Below are positions 20,869-30,108 of a stretch of DNA of 52,398 bases, piece by piece. Under the pieces are notes generated by a model, which had not been told where the DNA came from, searched no databases, and saw only the letters and a program-made list of their open reading frames with translations. Where the stretch lies: contig JAISKF010000003.1 of NCBI GenBank assembly GCA_031261005.1, forward strand, positions 1 to 52,398, read 5' to 3'. Source of the stretch: Enterobacteriaceae bacterium (GTDB lineage: Bacteria; Pseudomonadota; Gammaproteobacteria; Enterobacterales; Enterobacteriaceae). The translations under genes were made by a program, and so were the position numbers. Positions within the stretch are counted from its first letter, which is position 1; each line of letters starts with the position of its first letter.

Positions 20869-21549
20869 ATGAAGCGCACTAAACACATTAATCGTGACTC
20901 TTTCCGTAAATCATTCCGTACCTATCGCTTAGCACCTGTTGCGCTGGCGGTAAGTACCGTTTTTATGCTGTCAGGCTGTGAACAAGCAGATGAAAGCGTA
21001 TCACTATTCCAAAATGCTGCTGAATGCCAACAAAGCAATCCATCGTTAGGCGAGCAATGCACCACCGCTTATAACAATGCGCTGGAAGAAGCTGCCAAAA
21101 CTGCGCCAAAATATGCCACTAAAGAAGATTGCGTCGCTGAATTCGGTGAATCACAATGTACTGAAGCGCCGGTACAAGCCGGTATGACAGCCGAACCGCG
21201 TGAAAGCGGCAGTATGTGGATGCCATTAATGGCAGGCTATATGATGGGCCGCATGATGGGCGGCGGTTACGGTCAATCTCCGTTGTTTACCTCGAAAGCA
21301 GCGGGAAATCCTGCTAACGGTAAATTTGTTGACGCCACTGGTAAAAACTACGGCAGTGCTACAACAGGCAGAAGCATGAAAGTAGATAAAAGCGCTTTAG
21401 CACCGAAACCAGCTACCACGAAAACCATCACTCGCGGCGGTTTTGGTGAATCCGTAGCGAAACAAAATACCATGTCTCGCAGCAGTGCCAGCTCCACATC
21501 AAGCAGTCGTTCATCAACATCAACCGGAAGTCGTTCATTCGGTGGTTAA
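20869..21549 (+). CDS. ygiB: DUF1190 lipoprotein YgiB
   Basis: This protein of unknown function (226 residues) belongs to the UPF0441/DUF1190 family. It has a basic N-terminus, a hydrophobic segment and the lipobox LSGC (Cys37), so it is probably an envelope lipoprotein. A Cys-containing region (about 40-105) is followed by a Met/Gly-rich stretch, [15 protein letters not shown], and a Ser/Thr-rich low-complexity tail (after 195). ygiC follows 12 bases later; the pair is conserved in enterics next to tolC, implying a joint envelope role. Confidence 0.93.
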   Translation: MKRTKHINRDSFRKSFRTYRLAPVALAVSTVFMLSGCEQADESVSLFQNAAECQQSNPSLGEQCTTAYNNALEEAAKTAPKYATKEDCVAEFGESQCTEAPVQAGMTAEPRESGSMWMPLMAGYMMGRMMGGGYGQSPLFTSKAAGNPANGKFVDATGKNYGSATTGRSMKVDKSALAPKPATTKTITRGGFGESVAKQNTMSRSSASSTSSSRSSTSTGSRSFGG

Positions 21550-21561
21550 GGTTAATTTTTA

Positions 21562-22722
21562 ATGATTCGTCAAACCATTACTGAGCGCCCGAACTGGCGC
21601 GATGTAGCCACTGAATATGGCTTTAATTTTCACACCATGTACGGCGAACCTTACTGGTGTGAAGATGCTTACTACCAATTTACCTTAGCGCAAGTTGAAG
21701 AACTGGAAGATGCCACCGCGGAGATACATCAAATGTGTCTGCAAGTGGTAGAGAAAGTGGTTAACAGTGAAGAATTGCTGACTAAATTCCAGATCCCAAA
21801 ACACTGCTGGGAATTCGTGCGTAGCTCATGGAAAACCCAGCAGCCATCGCTCTACTCTCGTCTTGATTTAGCGTATGACGGTAAAAGCCCTGCAAAATTG
21901 TTGGAAAACAACGCAGATACGCCAACATCATTGTATGAAACGGCTTTCTTCCAATGGATGTGGCTGGAAGATCAGCTCAATGCTGGTAATTTGCGCCACG
22001 ATGCTGATCAGTTCAATAGTTTGCAAGATAAGCTAATCGAACGTTTCGGCGAGTTGAAAACGCAGCATGGTTTTAATCTGCTGCATTTTGCTTGCTGTGA
22101 AGATACCGAAGAAGATCGCGGTACCGTGCAATATCTGCAAGATTGCGCCAATGAAGCTGAGCTGGCAAATGAGTTTCTCTTCATGGAAGAGATTGGCTTG
22201 GGTGAAAAAGGTCAATTTACTGACCAGCAAGATCAGGTTATCAGTAATCTGTTTAAACTTTATCCGTGGGAATTTATGTTCCGTGAAACGTTCTCCACCA
22301 AGCTGACCGATGCCGGTGTACGCTGGCTAGAACCGGCATGGAAGAGCATTATCTCGAATAAAGCGTTACTGCCGTTACTGTGGGAAATGTTCCCGAATCA
22401 CCCGAATCTGCTGCCTGCTTATTTTGCAAATGATCCGCACCCTGAACTGCCGCATTATGTCACTAAACCGTTATTTTCCCGCGAAGGTGCAAATATTCAG
22501 ATCATCAAAGACGGTCAGGAAGTGTGTAAAGCCGATGGACCTTACGGCGCAGAAGGTATGATTATTCAACAGTTCCACCCGCTGCCGCGTTTTAATGATA
22601 GCTATACGTTGATCGGTAGCTGGCTGATTAACGATCAGCCTTGCGGTATGGGTATCCGTGAAGATCGCAGCTTAATCACCCAAGATCTTTCCCGTTTTTA
22701 TCCGCATATTATTTTGGATTGA
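21562..22722 (+). CDS. ygiC: glutathionylspermidine synthase-like ATP-grasp protein YgiC
   Basis: This ATP-grasp protein is related to the synthetase half of Gsp and is 386 residues long, the same as E. coli YgiC. Conserved stretches include YCVEDAYY-like WCEDAYYQF near the start, [14 protein letters not shown], a central [14 protein letters not shown] and a C-terminal [10 protein letters not shown] with [16 protein letters not shown]. In the Gsp family this fold ligates glutathione to spermidine; for YgiC the substrate is unproven. It is translated with ygiB and is followed by a strong terminator. Confidence 0.94.
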   Translation: MIRQTITERPNWRDVATEYGFNFHTMYGEPYWCEDAYYQFTLAQVEELEDATAEIHQMCLQVVEKVVNSEELLTKFQIPKHCWEFVRSSWKTQQPSLYSRLDLAYDGKSPAKLLENNADTPTSLYETAFFQWMWLEDQLNAGNLRHDADQFNSLQDKLIERFGELKTQHGFNLLHFACCEDTEEDRGTVQYLQDCANEAELANEFLFMEEIGLGEKGQFTDQQDQVISNLFKLYPWEFMFRETFSTKLTDAGVRWLEPAWKSIISNKALLPLLWEMFPNHPNLLPAYFANDPHPELPHYVTKPLFSREGANIQIIKDGQEVCKADGPYGAEGMIIQQFHPLPRFNDSYTLIGSWLINDQPCGMGIREDRSLITQDLSRFYPHIILD

Positions 22723-22745
22723 TATTAATCTTTGCCAAATAACAC

Positions 22746-22780
22746 AAAAATGCCCTGTAGAAATATCAGGGCATTTTTAT
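22746..22780 (+). terminator. ygiBC rho-independent terminator
   Basis: AAAAATGCCCTG, a 9-base loop and CAGGGCATTTTT form a long stem ending in a T-run. It starts 23 bases after the ygiC stop. Confidence 0.9.
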
Positions 22781-22835
22781 TTTTCTATTATCATATTGAT
22801 GCCTGCCCTACGGAAACACCTGTATTTTCAATCAA

Positions 22836-22937
22836 CTATGAAGTTTCACGCAGAATAACAAAATAGCTCAGATTATCTACTTTCATTGACCAATCTTTAC
22901 TCAATCCGCCATTGAATCTTCCGCCGAATGACAACAT
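22836..22937 (-). CDS. possible 33-residue small protein
   Basis: A minus-strand frame from ATG 22937 to TAG 22836 encodes a 33-residue peptide, with stretches SFGGRFNGGLSKDWSM and DNLSYFVILRETS. It is preceded by AAGGAAT, about 8 bases before the ATG, a reasonable ribosome site. I do not recognise it; it could be a chance frame, a real small protein, or a stub of a degraded gene. It occupies the otherwise empty spacer between ygiC and zupT and is divergent from zupT. Confidence 0.25.
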   Translation of the reverse strand: MLSFGGRFNGGLSKDWSMKVDNLSYFVILRETS

Positions 22938-23089
22938 ATAGACTATTCCTTATCCATTTTGAACAAAAAAGTAGCTTACATGGGTAGTAATGAGTTGAAT
23001 AATAAACTTTCTGTATCCAATAACTTTCCTATTAAATAAATCGTTAAAGCATATTCGCTATTTTTAAAGACTTTGCTATCATTCACAAA

Positions 23090-23104
23090 TAAGAATTATT
23101 CTCA
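23090..23104 (+). promoter_or_regulatory. Fur-box-like palindrome upstream of zupT
   Basis: TAAGAATTATTCTCA is one base from a perfect 7-1-7 palindrome of the common Fur-site variant TGAGAATnATTCTCA. It ends 13 bases before the zupT ATG. A possible extended -10 (TGCTATCAT, 23074-23082) lies just upstream, so the site would cover the transcription start. Confidence 0.55.
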
Positions 23105-23117
23105 TATGGAAAATTAT

Positions 23118-23885
23118 ATGTCAGTACCACTCATTCTTACTATTCTTGCAGGCGGTTCAACGTTTATCGGAGCCTTACTGGGAATTATGGGTCAGAAACC
23201 GTCTAATCGTGTACTGGCATTTGCTCTTGGCTTTGCAGCTGGAATTATGCTGCTAATTTCCTTAATGGAGATGCTGCCCGCTTCACTGGCGACACAGGGA
23301 ATGTCACCTGTGCTGGGTTATGGCATGTTTATTTTTGGCTTAGTGGGTTATTTCCTGTTAGACCGTATGCTGCCGCATCAGCACGCACACGATTTAATAC
23401 CGGGGCAAAACGCACCGCGTAATCTGAAACGTACAGCAATTTTGCTCACATTAGGTATCAGCCTGCATAACTTCCCTGAGGGAATCGCCACGTTTCTTAC
23501 CACCAGCAGCAATTGGGAGCTGGGCATGGGGATCGCGCTGGCAGTTGCTATTCATAATATTCCAGAGGGACTGGCAGTCGCAGGTCCGGTATATGCGGCG
23601 ACGGGCTCTAAGAGTTCCGCGTTATTTTGGGCGGGTTTATCCGGCGTTGCCGAAATTGTCGGCGGTCTGTTTGCTTTCCTGCTGCTGGGTCCGAATGTCT
23701 CGCAAGTTATTATCGCCGCAGTAATGGCAGCCGTTTCCGGCATCATGGTCGCGCTGTCAATTGATGAACTGATACCGCTGGCAAAAGAGATCGATCCTCA
23801 CAACAATCCAAGCTATGGAATTTTATGCGGAATGTCGGTGATGGGACTAAGTTTGATGATGTTGCAGATGTGGACGGTAGGTTAA
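23118..23885 (+). CDS. zupT: ZIP-family zinc/metal transporter ZupT
   Basis: ZupT imports Zn(II), and also Fe(II), Mn(II) and Co(II), across the inner membrane. The 255 residues form about eight membrane segments. The metal-site motifs are [11 protein letters not shown] and [13 protein letters not shown] on the fourth and fifth segments, plus the variable His loop (PHQHAHD). The ATG at 23118 gives [13 protein letters not shown], matching E. coli; an upstream TTG-started extension in the same frame would run through the Fur-like site. The start of zupT is thus placed immediately behind a candidate iron-responsive operator. It is convergent with ribB. Confidence 0.96.
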   Translation: MSVPLILTILAGGSTFIGALLGIMGQKPSNRVLAFALGFAAGIMLLISLMEMLPASLATQGMSPVLGYGMFIFGLVGYFLLDRMLPHQHAHDLIPGQNAPRNLKRTAILLTLGISLHNFPEGIATFLTTSSNWELGMGIALAVAIHNIPEGLAVAGPVYAATGSKSSALFWAGLSGVAEIVGGLFAFLLLGPNVSQVIIAAVMAAVSGIMVALSIDELIPLAKEIDPHNNPSYGILCGMSVMGLSLMMLQMWTVG

Positions 23886-23887
23886 TT

Positions 23888-23932
23888 TAACGTTGTATCA
23901 CGTAACGTTGTATTACGTAACATTGTATCACG
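23888..23932. repeat. three 15-bp tandem repeats between zupT and ribB
   Basis: TAACGTTGTATCACG, TAACGTTGTATTACG and TAACATTGTATCACG are consecutive and differ by one base each from the first. The array begins 2 bases after the zupT stop and ends at a hairpin. Confidence 0.9.
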
Positions 23933-23953
23933 GGCAACCGCGAGGGCTGCCCG
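23931..23953. terminator. hairpin between convergent zupT and ribB
   Basis: CGGGCAACC, GCGA, and GGGCTGCCCG pair as a GC-rich stem with a tetraloop. There is no strong T-run on either side. Lying between two convergent stops, it probably ends or protects both transcripts. Confidence 0.5.
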
Positions 23954-23967
23954 TACAGATCTTTATA

Positions 23968-24621
23968 TCAACTGGCTTTTTTTACGTGCTGCTCAATATA
24001 AAACACCAGATCTTCAATCGTCACAACCGGCATATTATGCTGTTTCGCAAACTCAATCACTTGAGGCGCACGCGCCATTGTGCCGTCATCATTGGTTAAT
24101 TCACACAACACACCGGCAGATTTAAATCCAGCCAGCGTCACCAAATCAATCGTTGCTTCAGTATGACCACGACGCGTTAATACACCGCCGTTACGCGCAC
24201 GCAGCGGGAATACGTGACCAGGGCTATTCAGGCTGGCAGCGCTTGCGCCATCAGCAATAGCAGCACGAATCGTGGTAATGCGATCAGCAGCAGAAACACC
24301 GGTAGTTACGCCTTCTGCCGCTTCAATACTAATCGTAAAAGCAGTTTGATAACGGCTGGAGTTTGCCGGAACCATCATTGGCAGTTCGAGTTGTTCACGT
24401 TGTTGTTCAGTAATGCAAAGACAAACAATACCGCTGCCGTGACGAATGGTGAGCGCCATTTGTTCAACGGTCATGGTTTCTGCGGCAAAAATCATATCGC
24501 CTTCATTTTCGCGGTTTTCATCATCAAGTACCATCACGCCGCGACCATTACGCAAAGCGTCCAGCGCCAGTTCAATGCGCGCAACAGGAGTACCAAATTC
24601 GGAAAGTAAAGTCTGATTCAT
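23968..24621 (-). CDS. ribB: 3,4-dihydroxy-2-butanone-4-phosphate synthase
   Basis: RibB converts ribulose 5-phosphate to the four-carbon precursor of riboflavin. It has 217 residues, as in E. coli. The acidic active-site loop is [10 protein letters not shown] (about 33-42), and the second half shows [20 protein letters not shown] with substrate-binding His and Arg residues. It is a stand-alone enzyme, not fused to RibA. The 5' leader contains an FMN riboswitch ending about 107 bases before the ATG, so expression should fall when FMN is plentiful. Confidence 0.97.
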   Translation of the reverse strand: MNQTLLSEFGTPVARIELALDALRNGRGVMVLDDENRENEGDMIFAAETMTVEQMALTIRHGSGIVCLCITEQQREQLELPMMVPANSSRYQTAFTISIEAAEGVTTGVSAADRITTIRAAIADGASAASLNSPGHVFPLRARNGGVLTRRGHTEATIDLVTLAGFKSAGVLCELTNDDGTMARAPQVIEFAKQHNMPVVTIEDLVFYIEQHVKKAS

Positions 24622-24727
24622 GGTAAAAAAACCTCATAATTAAAATGGATTACCAGAATCAGGGCAGCTTAGGAAGCAGGCATAAAAGCCTAATAACGTG
24701 AGGCGAGCGAATGCACGGATCATTATC

Positions 24728-24895
24728 GTTACTCTCTCCCATCCGGACTTTAACCGTCGGCTCTGGAATCACACCAGATCTGCTGACCTTAATCTGACCG
24801 TCGTCAAACCAAGCGCTCGCGGGCTTACATTCGGTGATTAGACCTCATGATTTACCGCCGGTGGGGACTTTCACCCCGCCCTGAGAATAAGCGCA
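24728..24895 (-). ncRNA. FMN riboswitch (RFN element) of ribB
   Basis: The minus strand carries the conserved RFN landmarks in order: TTATTCTCAGGGCGGGGTGA, AAGTCCCCACCGGCGGTAAA, GCCCGCGAGCGCTTG, GTCAGCAGATCTGGTG, GATTCCAGAGCCGACGG and AAAGTCCGGATGGGAGAG. These form the multi-helix aptamer that binds flavin mononucleotide. The roughly 100 bases between aptamer and ribB should form the expression platform; no simple terminator was obvious there, consistent with the mixed transcription/translation control seen in enterics. Confidence 0.96.
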
Positions 24896-25033
24896 GTTAC
24901 TATAACCCGTATCCGAAACAGGGGCAATCCTTGCCGAAAAAACTCCCGTTGATATACTCTAGGCAAATTGGAGAAACAAACACTGAGTTAGCAGGATTCA
25001 ATCCCGTAGCCATTAACCCGCAAAGGTAGACGA

Positions 25034-25285
25034 ATGATCGATCCAAAAAAAATTGAGCAAATAGCCAAACAGATTCACGAATCAATGCCAAAAGGCATTC
25101 GTGAATTGGGAGATGAAGTTGAGAAAAAAATCCGTCAAGGGCTGCAAAATCAGTTGGCTAAACTCGATGTCGTCAGCCGTGAAGAGTTTGATATTCAAAC
25201 TCAAGTTCTGCTGAGAACGCGTGAAAAACTAACTGCGCTGGAAAAACGGTTAACAGAGCTGGAAGCGAAAAAGCATCAGGAATGA
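25034..25285 (+). CDS. ubiK: ubiquinone biosynthesis accessory factor UbiK
   Basis: UbiK (formerly YqiC) is a small helical protein that binds UbiJ and lipids and assists the soluble Ubi complex in aerobic ubiquinone synthesis. It has 83 residues. The N-terminal half is amphipathic ([20 protein letters not shown]) and the C-terminal half forms a coiled coil ([18 protein letters not shown]). It is divergent from ribB, sharing the region with the riboswitch leader, as in E. coli. Confidence 0.94.
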   Translation: MIDPKKIEQIAKQIHESMPKGIRELGDEVEKKIRQGLQNQLAKLDVVSREEFDIQTQVLLRTREKLTALEKRLTELEAKKHQE

Positions 25286-25327
25286 TTAGCGAAACGTTGT
25301 CATGCTAATTGCCATGCTGAATAGACA

Positions 25328-25358
25328 AACGGAGCAAAAATCTGCTCCGTTTATTTTT
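25328..25358 (+). terminator. ubiK terminator, probably bidirectional with yjeH
   Basis: AAACGGAGCA, loop AAAATC, TGCTCCGTTT is a perfect 10-bp stem followed on the plus strand by ATTTTTAT. It lies between the convergent ends of ubiK and yjeH. Confidence 0.85.
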
Positions 25359-25372
25359 ATCACAAAATACGT

Positions 25373-26629
25373 TTACTCTTCCCGCACCACTTTATCCCTA
25401 CCTCTCGGCAATACCAGCCACAAGACAGCGAACATGGCAAAAGCATACAACACTTTCCAGCCGATCATGATTAACAACAGGATACATAATCCACTGCCGA
25501 TAAACGCCATCAGACGTGAGCGTCCTTTCAGCAAACGACAGCCGGATAACATGCACAATAAATAAATCAGGATAAAGATACCGTTGGCATACACAATTAA
25601 CGCATCAAGCGGCAACGCTAAAAAATCCGCCGCCAGCGAACTGATAAGACAACACAATAGTACGATTGTCAGAGCATTAAATGGAGAGTGGGAACGGGAA
25701 AGCTGCGCCAGCCAAGACTTCGGTTTATGCTCATAAGCCTGCGACCAAACCAGACGAGCAAAACTCTGCGTGTAGATATTTAAGCTGGCAAAACAGGCAA
25801 GATAGCCAATGAGACAAGCAATCCACAAAGCATGAGAGCCAAACAACTGCACCACAATTGATGGAATAGACGCTGCGGCTGCCATCTTGCCGCCATACGC
25901 ATGAAAGGTGAGTATCGCAACAGTACAGCCCCAATAAATACCGCCCGCCAGCAGCATGCCGATAAGCAACGCACGAGGAAAATCACGTTCAGGATCGCGG
26001 AATTCCGCTGCCAGATGAGCAAAGGCTTCCAGCCCGACAAAGCACCAGAACATCACCGCTAACGCATTAAACATCGGGCTGACAGATAAGGAACTAATCT
26101 CAGGCCAGTCAATTGTCGCCAGCGTAATATCACCCTGCCACCAAATCGCAACCACCATTGCCACAATCAGCAAAGCAATCACTACCTGAATATTGGCGCT
26201 GGAACCAGCGCTACGCATTCCCAGCAGCCAGACGATCAATAGCGTACCTAGCTGCACCAAATGTATGCCGATCTGATTGAGATCAAACGCTGCCTGCCAA
26301 AAACCGGCGGCAATCTGTAATACCGCCGGTAAACCGACAGGGATCACTGAGAGAAACAACCAGCCGGTCACTTTTGCCATATGCGAACCAAATGCCAGAC
26401 TGACAAAGTGTGCCGCGCCGCCAGCACTAGGAAAATGGCGACCTAACGCAGCAAAAGCGATAGCAATGGGAAAGACTAAAATGATTAACAAAGGCCAAAC
26501 CCACAAACTGCCAGATTCAGCAATTTGTGCAGCTAACGCAGGAACGGCAAAAACACCCGTCCCAAGTAAAGACGTCGAAAGTAAGCCGATGCCCTGAACT
26601 AAGCCAATATCTTGTTTTAATTCGCTCAT
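25373..26629 (-). CDS. yjeH: L-methionine/branched-chain amino acid exporter YjeH
   Basis: This APC-superfamily inner-membrane exporter has 418 residues and about twelve hydrophobic segments. The family signature QGIGLLSTSLLGTGVFAVPA (10-29) and FWCFVGLEAFAHLAAEFRDP in the middle match E. coli YjeH, which exports methionine, leucine, isoleucine and valine. In E. coli the gene is elsewhere, near groEL; here it is inserted between ubiK and hldE. Its stop and the hldE stop region are separated by only 10 bases, with yjeH downstream, so read-through from hldE is possible. Confidence 0.92.
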   Translation of the reverse strand: MSELKQDIGLVQGIGLLSTSLLGTGVFAVPALAAQIAESGSLWVWPLLIILVFPIAIAFAALGRHFPSAGGAAHFVSLAFGSHMAKVTGWLFLSVIPVGLPAVLQIAAGFWQAAFDLNQIGIHLVQLGTLLIVWLLGMRSAGSSANIQVVIALLIVAMVVAIWWQGDITLATIDWPEISSLSVSPMFNALAVMFWCFVGLEAFAHLAAEFRDPERDFPRALLIGMLLAGGIYWGCTVAILTFHAYGGKMAAAASIPSIVVQLFGSHALWIACLIGYLACFASLNIYTQSFARLVWSQAYEHKPKSWLAQLSRSHSPFNALTIVLLCCLISSLAADFLALPLDALIVYANGIFILIYLLCMLSGCRLLKGRSRLMAFIGSGLCILLLIMIGWKVLYAFAMFAVLWLVLPRGRDKVVREE

Positions 26630-26639
26630 TTAGCGTTGA

Positions 26640-28067
26640 TTAACCACGCTCGCGGATTGTTTTAATAATATTGCTGGTTGAACAGCCATCTTCAAAATTC
26701 AGCACCAGCACATCACCGCCCGCAGCCCAAACTTCTTTGCTGCCTGCGATCTCTTCGGGCTGGTAATCGCCGCCTTTTACCAGCAGATCCGGCAAAACAT
26801 CGGCGATCAAACGCTGCGGTGTATCTTCTTCAAATGAAACCACCCAATCCACCGCTTCCAGTGCTGATAACACAATCATACGCTGTGCCAGCGGATTCAC
26901 AGGACGAGTTTCCCCTTTCAGGCGGCGTGTAGAGGCATCACTATTCACGGCAACAATCAGGCGATCGCCTAATTTACGGGCATTGGCTAAATAGGAAACA
27001 TGTCCGGCGTGTAAAATATCGAAACAACCATTGGTCATCACCACTTTTTCACCGCGCTGACGGGCATGAGCTACCGCTTGTTTAAGCTGCGCTTCGTCCA
27101 TCACACCAAAACCGGTATCTGCACGTCCGCGAATAGCATTCTCCAACTCAATCGGCGAAACCGTTGATGTACCCAACTTACCGACTACGACACCCGCTGC
27201 GGCATTTGCCATAAAACAAGACTCTTCCAGCGATAAACCCGCCGCCATACTCACTGCCAGCACACCGATAACGGTATCGCCAGCACCGGTGACGTCATAC
27301 ACTTCTTGCGCCTGCGTTGGCATGTGGAAAGGATCTTTATTTGGCTGCAACAGCGTCATACCGTTTTCCGAACGCGTCACTAATAACGCACTTAATTCGA
27401 TACGCTCAATCAGCGCCATGCCGCGCGCCACCAGCTCTTCTTCACTATTACAATGCCCGACGACAGCTTCAAATTCTGACAGATTAGGCGTTAACAACGT
27501 AGCACCGCGATAACGCTCAAAATCCGTACCTTTCGGATCGATTAATACCGGTACGCCAGCAGAACGCCCCGCTTGGATCAATGATTGCACCGACGCCAGC
27601 GCGCCTTTGCCATAATCGGACAGCACCATCGCACCTAATTGCGGCAAAGCCTGCTGAACGCGCTCCAGAATCGGTTGGGTATCGACATTATCGAAACCCT
27701 CTTCAAAATCCAGACGCAGTAATTGCTGGTTGCGGGATAAAACGCGCAGCTTAGTAATCGTAGGGTGAGAGGCTAACGTAACAAAATCACATTTGACGTT
27801 AACTTCATTTAATTTAGTATTTAATACGCGCGCGGCTTCGTCCATACCGGTTAACCCCACCAGTCGGGAAGCACCGCAAAGAGAGGCGATATTCATGGCG
27901 ACGTTAGCTGCGCCGCCGGGACGATCTTCCACCGTATTGACTTTAACCACCGGAACCGGTGCTTCAGGAGAGATGCGGCTAGTCGGTCCGTGCCAGTAAC
28001 GATCAAGCATAACATCGCCGACAACCATCACATTGGCACGACTAAAATCAGGTAACATAACTTTCAT
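26640..28067 (-). CDS. hldE: bifunctional D-beta-D-heptose 7-phosphate kinase / heptose 1-phosphate adenylyltransferase
   Basis: HldE performs two steps in ADP-heptose synthesis for the lipopolysaccharide inner core. An N-terminal ribokinase-like domain (about 1-320) has [13 protein letters not shown] and the catalytic [10 protein letters not shown]-terminal nucleotidyltransferase domain (about 345-475) has [16 protein letters not shown]. The start chosen is ATG 28067, preceded by GGAG, giving [18 protein letters not shown] as in E. coli; a frame extending to 28094 adds nine non-conserved residues. Length is 475. The kinase product is also the source of the innate-immune metabolite ADP-heptose. 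Confidence 0.97.
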   Translation of the reverse strand: MKVMLPDFSRANVMVVGDVMLDRYWHGPTSRISPEAPVPVVKVNTVEDRPGGAANVAMNIASLCGASRLVGLTGMDEAARVLNTKLNEVNVKCDFVTLASHPTITKLRVLSRNQQLLRLDFEEGFDNVDTQPILERVQQALPQLGAMVLSDYGKGALASVQSLIQAGRSAGVPVLIDPKGTDFERYRGATLLTPNLSEFEAVVGHCNSEEELVARGMALIERIELSALLVTRSENGMTLLQPNKDPFHMPTQAQEVYDVTGAGDTVIGVLAVSMAAGLSLEESCFMANAAAGVVVGKLGTSTVSPIELENAIRGRADTGFGVMDEAQLKQAVAHARQRGEKVVMTNGCFDILHAGHVSYLANARKLGDRLIVAVNSDASTRRLKGETRPVNPLAQRMIVLSALEAVDWVVSFEEDTPQRLIADVLPDLLVKGGDYQPEEIAGSKEVWAAGGDVLVLNFEDGCSTSNIIKTIRERG

Positions 28068-28222
28068 CCCAAACTCCATCGACAAAAACTGCATATAAAG
28101 GTGGTATATGAATATACTGTCTGGAAGTTTATCATAATCGCGTCATAAAATAGGAATGTGTTAGAAATCCCGCTAAACTATGCCGCAAAAATCGTGGCAA
28201 AAATTTTTAGATTTGAATCACT

Positions 28223-29155
28223 ATGTCGAATAATCATGTTCACGCGGAATTCACCCGCGATCTTTTATCTCCGCGCTACTGGGTGCTTTGGCTAGGCATC
28301 GGTTTGCTGTATCTGCTGGTGTTATTACCTTATCCCCTGATCAATCGTCTTGGGCGCGGTCTTGGGCGCTTTGCTATGCGCTTTATGAAGCGCAGAAAAA
28401 TGATTTCACGGCGCAATATTCAGCTCTGTTTTCCTGATATGACAGAAGAACAGATCGAAACATGGCTCAAGAAGAATTTTGAAGCTACCGGATTAGCTAT
28501 TTTTGAAACAGGTATGGCATGGTTTTGGCCGACATGGCGCATTAACCAGTGGTGCAAAGTGCAAGGTCTTGAGAACCTGCAAAATGCCGTGAACAACGTG
28601 CGCGGCACGCTGGTTATCGGTATTCATTTTCTGACATTAGAACTCGGCGCGCGCATCATTGGGATACATGCACCAGGCATCGGCGTTTATCGTCCGCACG
28701 ACAATAAATTGATGGACTGGCTGCAAACATGGGGACGTCTGCGCTCCAATAAATTTATGCTTGATCGCCGCGATATTAAAGGCATGATCCGCTCCCTGAA
28801 ACAGGGCGAACTATTATGGTACGCGCCGGATCACGATTACGGTCCGCGCAACAGCGTATTCGCGCCATTCTTCGCGGTAAAAAATGCCGCGACAACGATC
28901 GGCACCAGCATTTTAGTACGTGCAGCGAATCCTCAGCTTATCCCGTTTATCCCGATGAGAAATGAAGATAACAAAGGCTATACCCTAATTGTTCAGCCAG
29001 AATTACAAAACTTTCCGCTAAAAGATGAAGTAGCTGCCGCCGCCTTTATGAATAAAGCGATTGAACAGCAAATCATGATCGCCCCAGAGCAATACATGTG
29101 GCTACACCGCCGATTTAAAACACGACCAGACGGTGAGCCATCATTGTATCTGTAG
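28223..29155 (+). CDS. lpxL: lipid A biosynthesis lauroyltransferase-type LpxL
   Basis: This late acyltransferase adds a secondary acyl chain to Kdo2-lipid IVA at the inner membrane. The 310 residues have one N-terminal membrane segment (about 22-42), the HX4E catalytic motif in [12 protein letters not shown], and the family blocks [40 protein letters not shown] and [16 protein letters not shown]. Residues around the active site follow E. coli LpxL more than LpxP, but the paralogue, and so the chain transferred, cannot be settled without a tree. It is divergent from hldE, coupling core and lipid A genes. Confidence 0.88.
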   Translation: MSNNHVHAEFTRDLLSPRYWVLWLGIGLLYLLVLLPYPLINRLGRGLGRFAMRFMKRRKMISRRNIQLCFPDMTEEQIETWLKKNFEATGLAIFETGMAWFWPTWRINQWCKVQGLENLQNAVNNVRGTLVIGIHFLTLELGARIIGIHAPGIGVYRPHDNKLMDWLQTWGRLRSNKFMLDRRDIKGMIRSLKQGELLWYAPDHDYGPRNSVFAPFFAVKNAATTIGTSILVRAANPQLIPFIPMRNEDNKGYTLIVQPELQNFPLKDEVAAAAFMNKAIEQQIMIAPEQYMWLHRRFKTRPDGEPSLYL

Positions 29156-29156
29156 G

Positions 29157-29345
29157 GTGAATTGCAGATATATTATTACGATAAATTTCAAATAATTATG
29201 TTATTTTTCGTATTGGCGGCAACCTGCCGTCCGTTGATTTCACTGTGGTTTGGCGGGCGGTTAACAACCGCCCATACAAATCATTCTTTATTAGCAATAT
29301 ATTAATTTATTGCCTTTATCACTTTCTTATCACAACCTGAGGTCA
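29157..29345 (+). repeat. dispersed MITE-like repeat, copy 4
   Basis: The degenerate left end GTGAATTGCAGATATATT follows the lpxL stop; next come ATAAATTTCAAATAATTATG and a long core, GGCGGCAACCTGCCGTCCGT then GGCGGGCGGTTAACAACCGC. The right arm includes ACAAATCATTCTTTATTAGC and ends TTATCACAACCTGAGGTCA (29327-29345), an imperfect inverse of the left end. This copy keeps an extra inner inverted repeat (TTGATTTCACTGTGGTTTGG) shared only with the copy at 38770. Confidence 0.75.
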
Positions 29346-29406
29346 ATTATAGAGAGAAGTTCAGTAGTGAACTGATATAAGAACAAAGATATTGTTGTAT
29401 ATCGCT

Positions 29407-29610
29407 CTATTTACTATTTTTTCTTAGCTGTGTTACAGGAATACCGCCGATTCCCCAGTTATCCATCTCAACTTCATCAATTACCACAACAGTAGTTTGT
29501 GGATTTTTATTCAATACATCAACAAGCAACTGTGTTACTCCCTCAATTAACAGACGTTTCTGTTCAGTTGTTGCACCTTCTTTCGTTATTTTAATATTTA
29601 CATAAGGCAT
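29407..29610 (-). CDS. 4-oxalocrotonate tautomerase family protein
   Basis: This 67-residue tautomerase of the 4-OT superfamily starts MPYVNIKITKEG, so Pro1 of the processed protein is available as catalytic base. The family blocks are ATTEQKRLLIEGVTQLLVDV and VVVIDEVEMDNWGIGG. Members catalyse keto-enol tautomerisation; the substrate cannot be inferred. GGAGAG lies 9 bases upstream. Immediately upstream on the same strand is the stub of a flavoprotein gene, so the gene may once have been in an operon with it. Confidence 0.85.
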   Translation of the reverse strand: MPYVNIKITKEGATTEQKRLLIEGVTQLLVDVLNKNPQTTVVVIDEVEMDNWGIGGIPVTQLRKNSK

Positions 29611-29677
29611 AAATTCTCTCCGCTAGTTTGTTTAGATTGAATGAAATTCCTGAGATAGCTATATATGAAGATGTTGA

Positions 29678-29824
29678 TTATTCAATCCCCATATCATTAG
29701 GATCAATGAGCAGCACATCTATAGGATTTGAATCAGGATAAATAGGATAAAGTGTTATTATTCGTTCAAGAATACTGAGTCCTCATGGTCCTATACCTAA
29801 AATAGCAACAGTGGTTTTAGACAT
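29678..29824 (-). pseudogene. remnant of an FAD-NAD(P)-binding protein gene
   Basis: From ATG 29824 the frame reads MSKTTVAILGIGP, then TGA, then GLSILERIITLYPIYPDS and DVLLIDPNDMGIE, ending TAA. This is the N-terminal dinucleotide-binding fold (GxGPRGLSxLER) of the FAD-NAD(P)-binding family, with the Arg codon CGA changed to TGA and everything after about 48 codons deleted. It lies 67 bases upstream of the tautomerase gene, suggesting that the deletion brought the latter close. Confidence 0.75.
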
Positions 29825-29927
29825 ATTCCATAAAATATCACTTTCAATTATTATTCATTCAACACGATTAACATACATTTAACAAACAAGAAGTAACTAT
29901 ACGTTAGAAATACAATTACACTAAGTA

Positions 29928-30103
29928 ATCTGGACTTCGGATAATCAATTATATTATTGCGATAAATTTCAAATAATTATGTTATTTTTTCGTAGGGGCG
30001 GCAATCTGCCGCCCGTAAACTTACCGCGTTGTTAATTCGGACGACAGATTGCCGCGCCTACAAATTATTATTTTTGCTATTTACTTATCCAAATATGAGG
30101 TTA
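29928..30103 (+). repeat. dispersed MITE-like repeat, copy 5 (both ends present)
   Basis: Left end AATCTGGACTTCGGATAA, then GATAAATTTCAAATAATTAT, GTAGGGGCGGCAATCTGCCG and, after a variable middle, GACAGATTGCCGCGCCTACA. The right end is TTATCCAAATATGAGGTTA (30085-30103). It is the most complete copy and ends six bases from the glnE stop codon. Confidence 0.8.
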
Positions 30104-30108
30104 GTCAA

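Noticed and set aside
24847-25029. 60-codon plus-strand frame beside ubiK
   Set aside because: It lies across the FMN riboswitch and the ubiK promoter region; the conserved RNA explains the sequence.
29783-29785. TGA in the flavoprotein stub read as selenocysteine
   Set aside because: The family has Arg (CGA) here, one transition from TGA, and the frame is truncated soon afterwards, so it is a pseudogene.
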